DNA of 64,000 nucleotides from Turicibacter bilis (GCF_024499055.1 NZ_CP071249.1:1217001-1281000); one strand, 5' to 3'. Shown: positions 8,314-17,267, counted from the first letter of the stretch. Program-made: numbers and translations. The notes: generated from the letters alone by a model not told the origin.

Positions 8314-9099
8314 TTACTTCTCAATATTAAAATCCACACAGATTGGATACTGCTTGCTCTCATCTAATTGTAAGGTTGCTTCAATACCATACAATGTACG
8401 TAAATTATCCTTTGTAATCACATGAAGTGGATGACCAGAAAACACGACCTGTCCATCCTTCACCCCAACTAAATAATCGGCAAATTTCGTCGCATTATTA
8501 AGTTCATGTAACACCATGACAATCGTGCGATTTTCTTCTTTATTTAACTTTTGTAATAACAATAAAATTTCTAATTGATGCGCCATATCTAAATAAGTTG
8601 TCGGCTCATCTAACACTAAGATTTCGGTATCTTGAGCCAGCGCCATCGCAATCCAAGCACGCTGACGTTGTCCACCTGATAAGCTATCCACCGGACGTTC
8701 TGCAAATTCAGCAATTCCAGTTACCTTCATCGCCCAATTCACCATCTCAACATCTTCTTGTTTTAAACCACCCATTGCACTTTGATAAGGGAATCGGCCA
8801 TAAGACACTAATTCTTTCACTAAAAGACCTGAGGGAACAATTGGACTTTGTGGCAAGACAGCCATTTTCTTAGCAATCTCTTTTGGTGCTTGTTGTTGAA
8901 TACTGATACCATTTAATTGGATTTCACCTTTTTTAGGTGTAATGATCCGAGCAATCGTCTTTAATAATGTTGATTTTCCGCATCCATTTGATCCAATAAT
9001 CATCGTAATTTTCCCTTTAGGAATCTCTAAATTCATATTTTTAATAATATATTTTTGTTCATATGCCACATCTAAGTCTGTCACTTTAATAGCTTCCAT
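8314..9099 (-). CDS. Ferric-siderophore/heme-type ABC transporter ATPase (FecE/FepC family)
   Basis: 261 residues with the full ABC set: Walker A GSNGCGKST near residue 37, Q-loop AVLPQSP, signature LSGGQRQRAW near 140, Walker B ILVLDEPTTYLD and switch His in VLHELNN. The FecE/FepC subfamily powers import of ferric siderophores, heme or cobalamin with two FecCD permeases. It follows the second permease by 19 bases in the same operon. Confidence 0.93.
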   Translation of the reverse strand: MEAIKVTDLDVAYEQKYIIKNMNLEIPKGKITMIIGSNGCGKSTLLKTIARIITPKKGEIQLNGISIQQQAPKEIAKKMAVLPQSPIVPSGLLVKELVSYGRFPYQSAMGGLKQEDVEMVNWAMKVTGIAEFAERPVDSLSGGQRQRAWIAMALAQDTEILVLDEPTTYLDMAHQLEILLLLQKLNKEENRTIVMVLHELNNATKFADYLVGVKDGQVVFSGHPLHVITKDNLRTLYGIEATLQLDESKQYPICVDFNIEK

Positions 9100-9118
9100 C
9101 TTGTTCCTCCGACACTTC

Positions 9119-10120
9119 TTATTCTTTTAGCATTAAATAGATAAAATACGGTACCCCTACAATCGCAATCGTAATTCCAACTGGAATTTCAATCGGTGAG
9201 AAGACATTTCTTGAAATTGAATCTGCAAATAATACAATGATACAGCTAACAATAGCTGCCATTGGTATTTGTCTTCGATGAACCGGTCCCACTAAACGTT
9301 TCGCCACTTGTGGCCCTAATAATCCAAGAAAAGCAATATTTCCTGCAACAGATGTTGCTAAAGCGGCCAATGTAATCGCATAGATAAATAAAATCTTGCG
9401 CTCTTTTTCAACTTTCACCCCAAGGCCAATGGCAATTTCATCACCTAAATCTAATACGTCTAAAATCTTTGATTTCCAAATCGTTAATCCCAAGAAAATT
9501 AAAGCTAATGGAGTAATCAAATAGAAGAACTTCCAACTACTTCCCCACAAACTTCCGCTAATCCACGTTAATACTTGGTTATAATCTCCTTGTGCCATAT
9601 TTAATTGATATAACGAAATGAATGCATTAATCCCCACATTCACTCCAATTCCTGTCAGAATTAAACGAGTGGGTGAGACCCCTTTTTTATAACTTAAACG
9701 ATAAATAAGTAGCCCACTTATCAAACTACCCACAATCGCGACAATCGGCATCACGAATAATGAGGCGTCTCCAATCGTACTATAATACGTCGTTTGTCCT
9801 GAAGAAATTAACAGAACAACTGCTAAAGCAGCCCCCGCATTAATTCCAATCATTCCAGGTTCAGCTAACTCATTTCGTGTCACACTTTGTAAAACACACC
9901 CTGATGTCGATAAACAAACCGCTACCACCATCGCAACGCAGATTCGAGGTAATCGAATATCAAAAATTGTCGTTGACTGAAGCTTAGATCCCCCACCAAA
10001 TAAAGTACTCACCACTTCACCGATGGACATCGTATAACTTCCCCAACTAATCGCTAGTAAAAAGACAGCAACCAAAAGAAGACTCATGATGATACTGACG
10101 ATCATTAAACGTTTTTTCAA
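9119..10120 (-). CDS. FecCD family iron-complex permease, second subunit
   Basis: 333 residues with about ten membrane helices and the family signatures SGCVLQSVTRNELAEPGMIG and GNIAFLGLLGPQVAKRLVG. It pairs with the other permease to form the import channel for the iron complex. The start codon is TTG, placed by AAGGAG eight bases upstream. It begins two bases after the stop of the preceding permease gene, so the genes are translationally coupled. Confidence 0.92.
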   Translation of the reverse strand: MKKRLMIVSIIMSLLLVAVFLLAISWGSYTMSIGEVVSTLFGGGSKLQSTTIFDIRLPRICVAMVVAVCLSTSGCVLQSVTRNELAEPGMIGINAGAALAVVLLISSGQTTYYSTIGDASLFVMPIVAIVGSLISGLLIYRLSYKKGVSPTRLILTGIGVNVGINAFISLYQLNMAQGDYNQVLTWISGSLWGSSWKFFYLITPLALIFLGLTIWKSKILDVLDLGDEIAIGLGVKVEKERKILFIYAITLAALATSVAGNIAFLGLLGPQVAKRLVGPVHRRQIPMAAIVSCIIVLFADSISRNVFSPIEIPVGITIAIVGVPYFIYLMLKE

Positions 10121-10122
10121 TC

Positions 10123-11103
10123 CTAACTCTCCTTTCTAACCATCCAAATAAATAAGGGCACACCAACTAATGACGTAAATAATCCAATCGGTGTTTCATA
10201 CGGTTGATTCACTAATCGTGCGAGCACATCTGCCCAAATAACAAGCGTAGCCCCACATAAAAAAGACACCGGCATAATCACACGATAATCTTGCCCTAAA
10301 ATTTTACGAACAATATGGGGGACAATTAAACCGACAAACGCAATATTTCCAGCCACAGCCACACACACCGCACACATCGGAATAATTAGCAACAATGTCT
10401 GCATTCGGATTCGAACGGGATTTTGTCCTAGCCCAATACAGACATCTTCACCTAAGTTGACAATATTAATTTTAGGCGCTAAAAAAAGGGAAATAATTGT
10501 CGCAATTCCGCCCACTATGATGACTAATTGAACACTCTCCCATGTCGTGGCACGAAAACCACCCGAAATCCAAAACGCTAAATTTTGTGACTTATTCGTT
10601 AGTAATGCGATAACGGTTGCCATTGAAATAAAGAACGTACTTAATGCCGTTCCGGCTAGTAGTAAGCGCGACATATTCATATTTCGTGCACTTTTCATAC
10701 TAAATCCAAGAACTAGCAATCCACTTACTAACGCTCCAATAAAGGCTGCTAACGTATTACCTAGTAGCCCATATAAACTAGAGCTAGCACCTACTAAAGC
10801 AATCGCAAACGTTGCTCCTTGTGTAATCCCCATTAAAGATGGTTCCGCTACAGGGTTTCTTGTAACACCTTGCATCATGGCCCCTGTAATACCAAGAAGA
10901 CCGCCTACAAAGGCGGTACAAATAACTCTTGGTATTCGAACATCTCTAACTAATTGCATATCTAAAACATCTTCGTAATGAAAGATACTGTCCCATACAG
11001 TTTGCAAAGGAATACTCTTTGCACCTGCACAAATCGCAACAATTAGCCCGATTATTGCGAATAAACTACACGACGTAACAAGAAAAACTAATTTCTTATT
11101 CAT
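10123..11103 (-). CDS. FecCD family iron-complex permease, first subunit
   Basis: 326 residues, about ten helices, with GAMMQGVTRNPVAEPSLMGI and GNIAFVGLIVPHIVRKILG, the coupling-helix region that meets the ATPase. Its ATG overlaps the 3' end of the binding-protein gene by eight bases, a tight coupling that makes up for a weak ribosome site. Confidence 0.92.
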   Translation of the reverse strand: MNKKLVFLVTSCSLFAIIGLIVAICAGAKSIPLQTVWDSIFHYEDVLDMQLVRDVRIPRVICTAFVGGLLGITGAMMQGVTRNPVAEPSLMGITQGATFAIALVGASSSLYGLLGNTLAAFIGALVSGLLVLGFSMKSARNMNMSRLLLAGTALSTFFISMATVIALLTNKSQNLAFWISGGFRATTWESVQLVIIVGGIATIISLFLAPKINIVNLGEDVCIGLGQNPVRIRMQTLLLIIPMCAVCVAVAGNIAFVGLIVPHIVRKILGQDYRVIMPVSFLCGATLVIWADVLARLVNQPYETPIGLFTSLVGVPLFIWMVRKES

Positions 11104-12040
11104 GCATGCTCGCTAATAAATTTTGTACTTCTTCAACGAACACTAAACGTCCAATTGGGCTATAACCTTGGTTAAAGTATGGACTTGCAGGTAATGTAAC
11201 TACATTTCCTTCTTTCACAGCTTTCGTACCATTCCAAATACTGCTTGCTTTTAATGTTGCTAGATCTTCATCTGTTCCGATAGCAAAAATATAATCAGCA
11301 TCGATTTCTGCTAACCCTTCAAGTGAAACAACTGGTAAGCTAATATTTTCTTGTTGAGGCATCCCAGCTGGTTTTGCTAATCCCATATCATTATATAAAA
11401 TTGATCCAATACCAGCTTGGTCGAAGATAAATAAACTTCCTGCACTTGCTAAAAATGATAAATATGAACTATCTTCTCCATAAGTTGCCTTAATTTGGTT
11501 TCCAACTTCTTCAGCTTTGGCTAAATAGTCATTAATCCATGCTGTCGCTGCTTCTTCTTTACCGAATACTTTTGCAACGTGCATGAAATCTTCTTTCCAA
11601 TCTACTTGCTTCATTTCAACCATGACAACTGGTGCAATTTTTGATAATTGATCATACATTTTCTCTTGAACCGTTGAGATTACAATTAAATCAGGTTCTA
11701 AAGCAATAATCGCTTCAACATCCATTTCAGCTAACATGCTATAACCTAAAATTTGTGCATCACCTAACACATCTTCTAAATAAGTAGGGAATTTCGTATA
11801 ATCATAACCATCACTATTTGCTGTTCCGATGACGTCATATCCTAAAATAGATAAAATATCACTTGCTCCACTAATATCAACAATACGTTTTGGATTGACC
11901 GGGATTTCAACTTCACCTTTTACATCCGTTACCGTACGCATTTCAACATTTACATCTGAACCTTTATCACTGCTAGAACATCCTACAAGCCCTAACATTA
12001 AAACAAAAACACTAGTTAATAATAAAACTGTCTTTTTCAT
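11096..12040 (-). CDS. Iron-complex ABC transporter substrate-binding lipoprotein
   Basis: 314 residues; the signal peptide ends in a lipobox (LGLVGC), so it is anchored to the outer face of the membrane. The mature part has the FecB/PeriBP fold: VNPKRIVDISGASDILSILG, IIALEPDLIVIS near 110, and the late AEIDADYIFAIG stretch. It captures the ferric complex and delivers it to the two permeases encoded downstream. It is the first gene of the operon, with a strong promoter and palindrome upstream, and has AAAGGAG before ATG. Confidence 0.92.
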   Translation of the reverse strand: MKKTVLLLTSVFVLMLGLVGCSSSDKGSDVNVEMRTVTDVKGEVEIPVNPKRIVDISGASDILSILGYDVIGTANSDGYDYTKFPTYLEDVLGDAQILGYSMLAEMDVEAIIALEPDLIVISTVQEKMYDQLSKIAPVVMVEMKQVDWKEDFMHVAKVFGKEEAATAWINDYLAKAEEVGNQIKATYGEDSSYLSFLASAGSLFIFDQAGIGSILYNDMGLAKPAGMPQQENISLPVVSLEGLAEIDADYIFAIGTDEDLATLKASSIWNGTKAVKEGNVVTLPASPYFNQGYSPIGRLVFVEEVQNLLASMHE

Positions 12041-12075
12041 ATTAACGCTCCTTTTTTATTTCTTATAAACTTTAT

Positions 12076-12131
12076 AGTTAGCACCTGCTAACTGATAAGA
12101 GGATTATACAAAATAAGCTTCTTGCAGACAA
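12076..12131 (-). promoter_or_regulatory. Promoter and palindromic operator of the siderophore-type operon
   Basis: On the minus strand TTGTCT (12126-12131) and TATAAT (12103-12108) are separated by 17 bases. About ten bases downstream of the -10 box, AGTTAGCACCTGCTAACT at 12076-12093 is an inverted repeat with eight-base arms. A repressor there would block initiation. It does not match the Fur 7-1-7 consensus; a DtxR-type or AraC-linked site is possible. Confidence 0.7.
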
Positions 12132-12243
12132 GTTTTTCACCTTTTTTAATTATTTTATCATCTTATATAATTATTATTCTTTTATTACACGAATAAATTT
12201 ACTATTAGTATGTCCTAACTTCCAGTTATCTTTCATCTGCAAT

Positions 12244-12276
12244 AAAAAAAGGTGTAAGAAATTATCCTACACCTTT
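12244..12276 (-). terminator. Terminator on the minus strand downstream of repeat array 4
   Basis: AAAGGTGTAGGATAA pairs with TTCTTACACCTTT on the minus strand, followed by a T-run. No other clear minus-strand terminator lies between the GH43 gene and here, so the repeat array may be transcribed as a 3' untranslated region. Confidence 0.75.
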
Positions 12277-12343
12277 CTATATATAAAGTAAAAAATAATC
12301 TAGATATTTCAATTCATACTTAGTTCTTAAAATACTTTGATAG

Positions 12344-12752
12344 TGGGTCACCTATGCTACGGAGTGAGTTTACGAACTCGTAGCTTTCCTCCGCTGATAG
12401 GGTTTGGGTCACCTACCATTTCCAACGGAAATGTATCCTCCACTAGTAGGGAATGGGTCACCTATGCTACGTAACGAAGTTCGTAGCTTTCCTCCGCTGA
12501 TAGGGTTTGGGTCACCTACTCTAACTGAAAGTTAGGTATCCGCCGCTAGTAGGGAATGGGTCACCTATGCTACGTAACGAAGTTCGTAGCTTTCCTCCGC
12601 TGATAGGGTTTGGGTCACCTACTCTAACTGAAAGTTAGGTATCCACCGCTAGTAGGGAATGGGTCGCCTAGAAGATTGTCAAAGACAATCTAATCTTCAA
12701 CTACTAGGGCTTTAATTTTCCCTATAGAAAATTTGTCGCAACTTATATATTT
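12344..12752 (+). repeat. Palindromic repeat array 4: seven units plus tail
   Basis: Units start at TGGG positions 12344, 12405, 12454, 12508, 12557, 12611 and 12660, with lengths 61, 49, 54, 49, 54, 49 and about 53. Long units (stem GCTACG/CGTAGC, arm CTGATAGGGTT) alternate with 49-bp units (stem CATTTCC/GGAAATG or CTAAC/GTTAG, arm CTAGTAGGGAA). The last unit has yet another stem (AGATTGTC/GACAATCT). Every unit keeps GGGTC(A/G)CCTA at the left, a paired centre, and TCCTCC-type bulge at the right. The tail follows at about 12715-12750. Confidence 0.9.
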
Positions 12753-12753
12753 T

Positions 12754-13698
12754 TTATTCTTGATTCCACTGATGATTTTTAATTCGCTCATACTCTTCCA
12801 TCGTAATCGTTAAAATTGTTCCATGCTTAAATCCATATGGAAAACTAAATGACACATCTGAACGGACAAATTTTCCTTCATCAATATTCTCTGAAATAAA
12901 TGGGACATAGCCTTGTCCCGCTCCACGAACACCGTAATAGTCTAAGAATAAGCACCACTTTCCATTTTCTAAACGTACAGCCGTCGGCGCCTCATAAACA
13001 TGTGGCGCTAAATCAGCCATACACTCATCAAATGCTTCAATGCGCGTATACGGTCCTGTAGCATGATCTGACTTTAACAATAGATTCTTAGCAGGTTTGT
13101 CCTCACTCTTTACAAACATATAGTACGTTCCATTCTCTTCATAAATAGCAGAATCAATCACACCACTATCCTCTTTACGATATAACACCTCAGGTTTTGA
13201 GAAAGTCTCAAAATCTTTCGTACGACTATAATAAATCCCTTTGAATCCATTTGGATAATCTTTATGTGGCGAAGACCAATGAATGACATAATCCTCATTT
13301 TCTGAATCAAAAATAATATCTGGTGCCCATAGACATCCGAAATTTTCATCTCCAAGTTTCACTAAACGTTGTTCCGACCAATTCACTAAGTCATCAGATT
13401 CCCATACCGAGAAATTTTTACTGCCGTTAACCGAAATCTCATACCAAGAATTATGATACTGATTGCGCATCCCATAAGCTAAACTTAAATCTGTCGCAAA
13501 AATATAAAACTTTCCAGTATCTTTACGGCGCGTAATTGTAAAATCACGAACACCCTTATCACCATAATAAGCCCACAAAACAGGGCGCCCATTGTTCACT
13601 TCCTCCCAATGGAATCCATCTTTACTCAAACCAAAATAAACTTGCTCACCATCTGGTGTCGCCTTTTCTCTAAAATGGACAAATAAATACGCTTGCAT
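12754..13698 (-). CDS. GH43-like beta-propeller glycosidase
   Basis: About 314 residues with no signal peptide, so probably cytoplasmic. The repeats of W(E/S)xxDLVNW, GCLWAPDIIFD, DSAIYEENGTYYMF and YEAPTAVRLENGKWCLFLDY are the blades of a five-bladed GH43/GH62/GH117-type propeller. Candidate catalytic acids are Asp in VRDFTI, Asp in VIDSAIY and Glu in YEAPTA, in the family order. Members act on arabinose- or xylose-containing oligosaccharides, but specificity varies. The ATG at 13698 is chosen over the upstream one because GAGGGG lies just before it. It is monocistronic. Confidence 0.8.
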   Translation of the reverse strand: MQAYLFVHFREKATPDGEQVYFGLSKDGFHWEEVNNGRPVLWAYYGDKGVRDFTITRRKDTGKFYIFATDLSLAYGMRNQYHNSWYEISVNGSKNFSVWESDDLVNWSEQRLVKLGDENFGCLWAPDIIFDSENEDYVIHWSSPHKDYPNGFKGIYYSRTKDFETFSKPEVLYRKEDSGVIDSAIYEENGTYYMFVKSEDKPAKNLLLKSDHATGPYTRIEAFDECMADLAPHVYEAPTAVRLENGKWCLFLDYYGVRGAGQGYVPFISENIDEGKFVRSDVSFSFPYGFKHGTILTITMEEYERIKNHQWNQE

Positions 13699-13837
13699 CT
13701 TCCACTTTCCCCTCTCATTAACGAATGAATCACACATCAGCCTACAAGTTTAGTCCCCTCTCTTACAACACTTGCATGTTAATCAAATACAACCATATAT
13801 TATCATTATAACCTTATTTTTAAAAGCACTTTCAAAT

Positions 13838-13874
13838 AAAAAAAGGAGTTGAATTCTAAAAATTTTCAACTCCT
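13838..13874 (-). terminator. Terminator of the DUF805 gene
   Basis: AGGAGTTGAA pairs with TTCAACTCCT on the minus strand, followed by seven T. Confidence 0.85.
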
Positions 13875-13882
13875 AAATGCTT

Positions 13883-14341
13883 TTATTCCTCAGCTTGTTT
13901 TAAAAAGTGATTCGTTGGAAGAAGCGTAATAATCAGCATAACAATACTAACTAATAAGCCAATAACTGACCAAACTAGTCCACTTGTTGTCCACTCAATA
14001 ACGAGATTAACCACATACAAACCAACAAACCACCAACCTGATAATCCCGTATCATGATAGCGACGAACGGATAAACTCAATGACGGGATAAGAGCTGCTA
14101 AACTATAAATAGCTAACAAACCTCCAAACAATGAGACAAAAACAGTACTCGCAGAAAAACCATCCCCATAACTAACGGCAGATGCCATCATGCCAACAAA
14201 AGAAAGACCTAATCCAAATCCTAAAACGGCACCAATAATCACATTCCAAAGAACAACAAACCAAAACTCACGTCTTGATGCACGACCACTAAAATTAAAA
14301 TAATTTTTCCAAAATGACTTAAAAGCCCCTACAAATGTCAT
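13883..14341 (-). CDS. DUF805 family membrane protein
   Basis: 152 residues with the DUF805 start, FNFSGRASRREFWFVVLWN, and four hydrophobic helices, plus the SLSVRRYHDTGLSGWW motif in the second half. DUF805 proteins (YhaH/YhaI type) are inner-membrane proteins of unknown biochemical role. The ATG at 14341 follows AGGAGGG by six bases; a longer frame begins seven codons upstream but has no ribosome site. Monocistronic with its own terminator. Confidence 0.88.
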   Translation of the reverse strand: MTFVGAFKSFWKNYFNFSGRASRREFWFVVLWNVIIGAVLGFGLGLSFVGMMASAVSYGDGFSASTVFVSLFGGLLAIYSLAALIPSLSLSVRRYHDTGLSGWWFVGLYVVNLVIEWTTSGLVWSVIGLLVSIVMLIITLLPTNHFLKQAEE

Positions 14342-14586
14342 CCTAATCCCTCCTAAAACCACATTAAAATCTAACTACAATATATATTCTATGTTTTCAT
14401 CATCAAAACGTTCTCTCAACTCCTCCCTTTCAATAAAAAAACAAATTTACCTCAAATGCGATACCATCCCATGAATAAAATAATCCTTTATCATAAACGT
14501 TTTTAAAATTATGGATGTTTTTTATCAGCCTTTTGCCCTCACTAATGTTCATATAATATGTTAGCAAGACTATTATCATAAAGGGG

Positions 14587-14997
14587 GTGAATATTATTCT
14601 ATCCGGTAATTACGATACACTTTTAAACTTCGATGCATTTGCTGGAATAAGCAGTCATAAGTATGGATTCACAGACAGTGAATTTTTAGCCTTTATTGCC
14701 GATTTAGATCCTACTGAGTACATTCTAGTCATCACTGTCGTAACTATTTTAATTAATATCAATTTAAATATCTTTGAGCAATATGTCGTTTCTGGAGCCC
14801 TCCTTGATATCGCTGTCACTAGTCAGAATATGGTTCAACAAAGAGGATTCCAATTAGCTCGCCAAGGAGAAGCCGTGAGTCAACAACGAAGTGAATATCG
14901 ACAAGAAAACTTTGACAACCTTTATAGTGAAGTCGATAGACTAACGGAAGAATTAAACCAACTAAAATCAAAGATATTCCCTCAACAAACCGATTAG
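14587..14997 (+). CDS. Single-pass membrane protein with C-terminal coiled coil
   Basis: 136 residues if the GTG at 14587 is used. Residues 1-44 look soluble, 45-72 are hydrophobic (EYILVITVVTILININLNIF), and 95-130 form a charged coiled coil. The C-terminus matches the partial protein at the window start. The start is odd: AAGGGGGTGA is an excellent ribosome site, but the GTG lies inside it, and the codons at proper distance are ATT (14593 or 14596). Either initiation is at a rare ATT or the GTG is used inefficiently. Function unknown. Confidence 0.65.
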   Translation: MNIILSGNYDTLLNFDAFAGISSHKYGFTDSEFLAFIADLDPTEYILVITVVTILININLNIFEQYVVSGALLDIAVTSQNMVQQRGFQLARQGEAVSQQRSEYRQENFDNLYSEVDRLTEELNQLKSKIFPQQTD

Positions 14998-15072
14998 TAT
15001 TAAAAAATAATACAACACTTTTTTATAAATTCAATTTACTTCCTACTTAATATCAATACAAATCCCTTCCTA

Positions 15073-15430
15073 GTTGATTTACCGTTATCCGTTTTCTATA
15101 TTATCCCAAAAACAAGCACCACAAAATCTTAGTATGCATCTTTCTAACTATGATCCCCTCACTTCAAGTACTAGTGCCTATCATTTTCTTTCTCTTTTTA
15201 CCTCCCCTTATACTAAGACCGACACCCGATCTATCAAAGCCCCTCTATCTCTACCAAAACATTCGAATTATATTTAAACCTTATTGATAGATTCTCTTAT
15301 ATCCAGTTGACCCATTGTCACCTGTTTTGCCACGTTATCTCAAAAAAAACAAGTGCTACAAAATCTTAGCATGTATCTTTCTAACCACGATAACCTCAGT
15401 TCAATTGCTAGTATCTGTTCATCTCACTAA
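15073..15430 (+). repeat. Pair of imperfect direct repeats, about 110 bp
   Basis: Copies at about 15073-15185 and 15305-15420 share GTTGA(T/C), ACGTTATC-type and ACAAAATCTTAG(T/C)ATG(C/T)ATC blocks and CTAGT(G/A)(C/T)CT near the end. They carry no conserved frame. The 67-codon frame inside is not supported by a ribosome site. Origin unknown. Confidence 0.6.
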
Positions 15431-15435
15431 AGAAG

Positions 15436-15576
15436 TTTTAAAATAAAATTGAGGCGATGACAGGGAGAGCGAATCAATGGGATTAGGGGTGAGCTTGCTC
15501 ACCTACTAATAAGAATAGCCCATCGGTAGAAGCTCTCCCCTTATAATATCGCCTCATAGATTTTCTTATTTTAAAA
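15436..15576. repeat. Long multi-stem hairpin element, copy 1
   Basis: The 141-bp segment folds on itself through successive nested stems: TTTTAAAATAA with TTATTTTAAAA, TGAGGCGAT with ATCGCCTCA, GGGAGAGC with GCTCTCCC, ATGGG with CCCAT, and an apical GGTGAGC/GCTCACC. It sits between converging genes and has no frame. The layout matches the element at 19949-20091. It could be a structured RNA, a palindromic MITE or a terminator-like island. Confidence 0.75.
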
Positions 15577-15650
15577 CCATCTACTATTCTTGCCGACCAA
15601 TGTACAATGCTAGCCACTTGACCTGATACCCTCCCTGTGCATCTTAGTAT

Positions 15651-15681
15651 AAAAAAAGACAGCATCTTAAAGATACTGTCT
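15651..15681 (-). terminator. Terminator of the rRNA methyltransferase gene
   Basis: AGACAGTATCTTTAAGATGC closes into an imperfect stem with CTGTCT on the minus strand, followed by seven T. Confidence 0.85.
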
Positions 15682-15687
15682 AAATGA

Positions 15688-17082
15688 TTAGCGTTGTTTT
15701 TTAGATGGGCGGTCTTGGCGAACTAAGCGCACAACAGCCTCAACATGCGATGTTTGTGGGAACATATCCACTGGTTGAATATAGTCCACACGATATTTCT
15801 TCGTTAATTCTTTTAAATTCTTCGCTAACGTCGATGGATTACATGACACATACACAATCGTTTTTGGTTGCACACGTTTTAACATCTCGATTAGCTCAGT
15901 TCCTAATCCTGTACGAGGAGGATCCACAATCACCACATCTGGTTTGAATCCTTCATTCGCCCACTTCGGTACGATTTGTTCTGCTTTACCAACAGCATAG
16001 TATGTATTTGTTAAGCCATTTAATTTTGCATTTTCTTTCGCATCCGCAATGGCTTGACGTGTAATATCTACTCCGCGTACTTCACTTGCTTTATCTGCGA
16101 CCCATTGACCAATTGTTCCAACACCACAATAAGCATCAACCACTTTTTCGTTTCCTTTTAAAGCAGCTGCATATTTGACTTGGTTGTATAATTTAATCGT
16201 TTGTTCTGGGTTTAACTGATAGAACGCGCGTGGAGATAAATTGAACTTGAAGCGTCCTAATTCATCTGAAATGAATTTTTCTCCAGCAATGTGCTTCATT
16301 TCTTTTCCGAAGATTTCATGCGTATCTTCATTGTTAATATTTAAATAAACTGATTTAACATCTGGGCAATATTTCATTAAGTCTTTCGCTAAAGCATTCA
16401 TTTTTCTGAACTCATTGTTAGCGAATACGAATGTCACCTGAACCTCACCTGTTTTAAACCCACGACGAACAACGATATAACGTGCCGTTCCTTTTTTCGT
16501 TTTAGGTGCGTAAGCGAACACTTTGTAATCATCTAATAAATCAACCGCATGATTGATAACTGTGTTAATTTCTTCATATTGAACATCACAATCTGTTACA
16601 TTGACTAATTCACGTGAATTCATGCTATAGAATCCAACCATAACCCCATCCTCGTCATATCCAACTGGCATTTGAGCGCGATTGCGGTAGTTATATGGAT
16701 CTTTCATTCCAATCGTTGGACGGATATCACATTCTTCAGGATCTAAATTCGTATAACGTTCAATCGCTTGTGAAACCGCGTCACGTTTAATACGAAGTTG
16801 CTCTTGATAAGACATATGCTGTAATTGACATCCACCACATTGTCCATAAACTTCACATGCGGGTTGCACACGGTGCTTTGATTTACGTTTCACACGTACC
16901 AGTTCCGCTTCCGCGTAACCACCTGCCACACGCGTACAAGTCGCAACCACTTCTTCACCCACTAACGTTCCTGGAATAAAGACCGCTTGTTTTTTATAAT
17001 ATCCGATTCCCTCACCGTTAATTCCGATGCGTTTAATCGTCACTAAAAATTCTTGACCAACCTTTAAAGGTGACATATTCAT
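15688..17082 (-). CDS. rlmD: 23S rRNA (uracil-5-)-methyltransferase, RlmD/RlmCD-RumA type
   Basis: 464 residues. An N-terminal TRAM domain (about 5-62) precedes a 4Fe-4S-type cysteine set (CEVYGQCGGCQLQ near 76-88 plus a later Cys), then the SAM-dependent methyltransferase domain with VVDAYCGVGTIG, IVDPPRTGLG and the catalytic-nucleophile motif VSCNPSTLAKN near 415. These enzymes make 5-methyluridine in 23S rRNA using SAM. In Bacilli one homologue (RlmCD) modifies both 747 and 1939, so RlmD or RlmCD cannot be told apart by eye. Start ATG 17082 with GGAGG nine bases upstream. Confidence 0.9.
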   Translation of the reverse strand: MNMSPLKVGQEFLVTIKRIGINGEGIGYYKKQAVFIPGTLVGEEVVATCTRVAGGYAEAELVRVKRKSKHRVQPACEVYGQCGGCQLQHMSYQEQLRIKRDAVSQAIERYTNLDPEECDIRPTIGMKDPYNYRNRAQMPVGYDEDGVMVGFYSMNSRELVNVTDCDVQYEEINTVINHAVDLLDDYKVFAYAPKTKKGTARYIVVRRGFKTGEVQVTFVFANNEFRKMNALAKDLMKYCPDVKSVYLNINNEDTHEIFGKEMKHIAGEKFISDELGRFKFNLSPRAFYQLNPEQTIKLYNQVKYAAALKGNEKVVDAYCGVGTIGQWVADKASEVRGVDITRQAIADAKENAKLNGLTNTYYAVGKAEQIVPKWANEGFKPDVVIVDPPRTGLGTELIEMLKRVQPKTIVYVSCNPSTLAKNLKELTKKYRVDYIQPVDMFPQTSHVEAVVRLVRQDRPSKKQR

Positions 17083-17210
17083 CTATTAAAACCTCCAATG
17101 CTTTGTTAAGCTATCCTTTATCTTACCACATTCCCTGTCATTTTACATCGAAATCCCTATATTTCATGATAACTTTCACACATTGATTTGATTATTTTAG
17201 AACCCAATGC

Positions 17211-17238
17211 TTGACTTTTTTATAAAAGATGCTAAAAT
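17211..17238 (+). promoter_or_regulatory. Promoter of the lysine riboswitch transcript
   Basis: TTGACT at 17211-17216 and TAAAAT at 17233-17238 with 16-base spacing. The aptamer begins about 30 bases further on. Confidence 0.7.
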
Positions 17239-17267
17239 AGGCTTAATTGAATATGTCTCTTGTTCTC

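Noticed and set aside
12344-12700. Similarity of GGGTCACCT in the repeats to the 3' tail of 16S rRNA (GGATCACCTCC)
   Set aside because: The match is only about nine bases with a mismatch and does not extend; likely chance.
4419-12752. Arrays resembling CRISPR (regular repeats with variable middle parts)
   Set aside because: The variable part of every unit is itself palindromic, units differ in length, no cas genes are present and solitary units occur inside genes. This is a dispersed palindromic repeat, not spacers.
15074-15277. 67-codon plus-strand frame
   Set aside because: No ribosome site; it overlaps one of two imperfect non-coding direct repeats whose frames are not conserved.
15483-15665. 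60-codon minus-strand frame
   Set aside because: It lies across the long hairpin element and a terminator, with no ribosome site.
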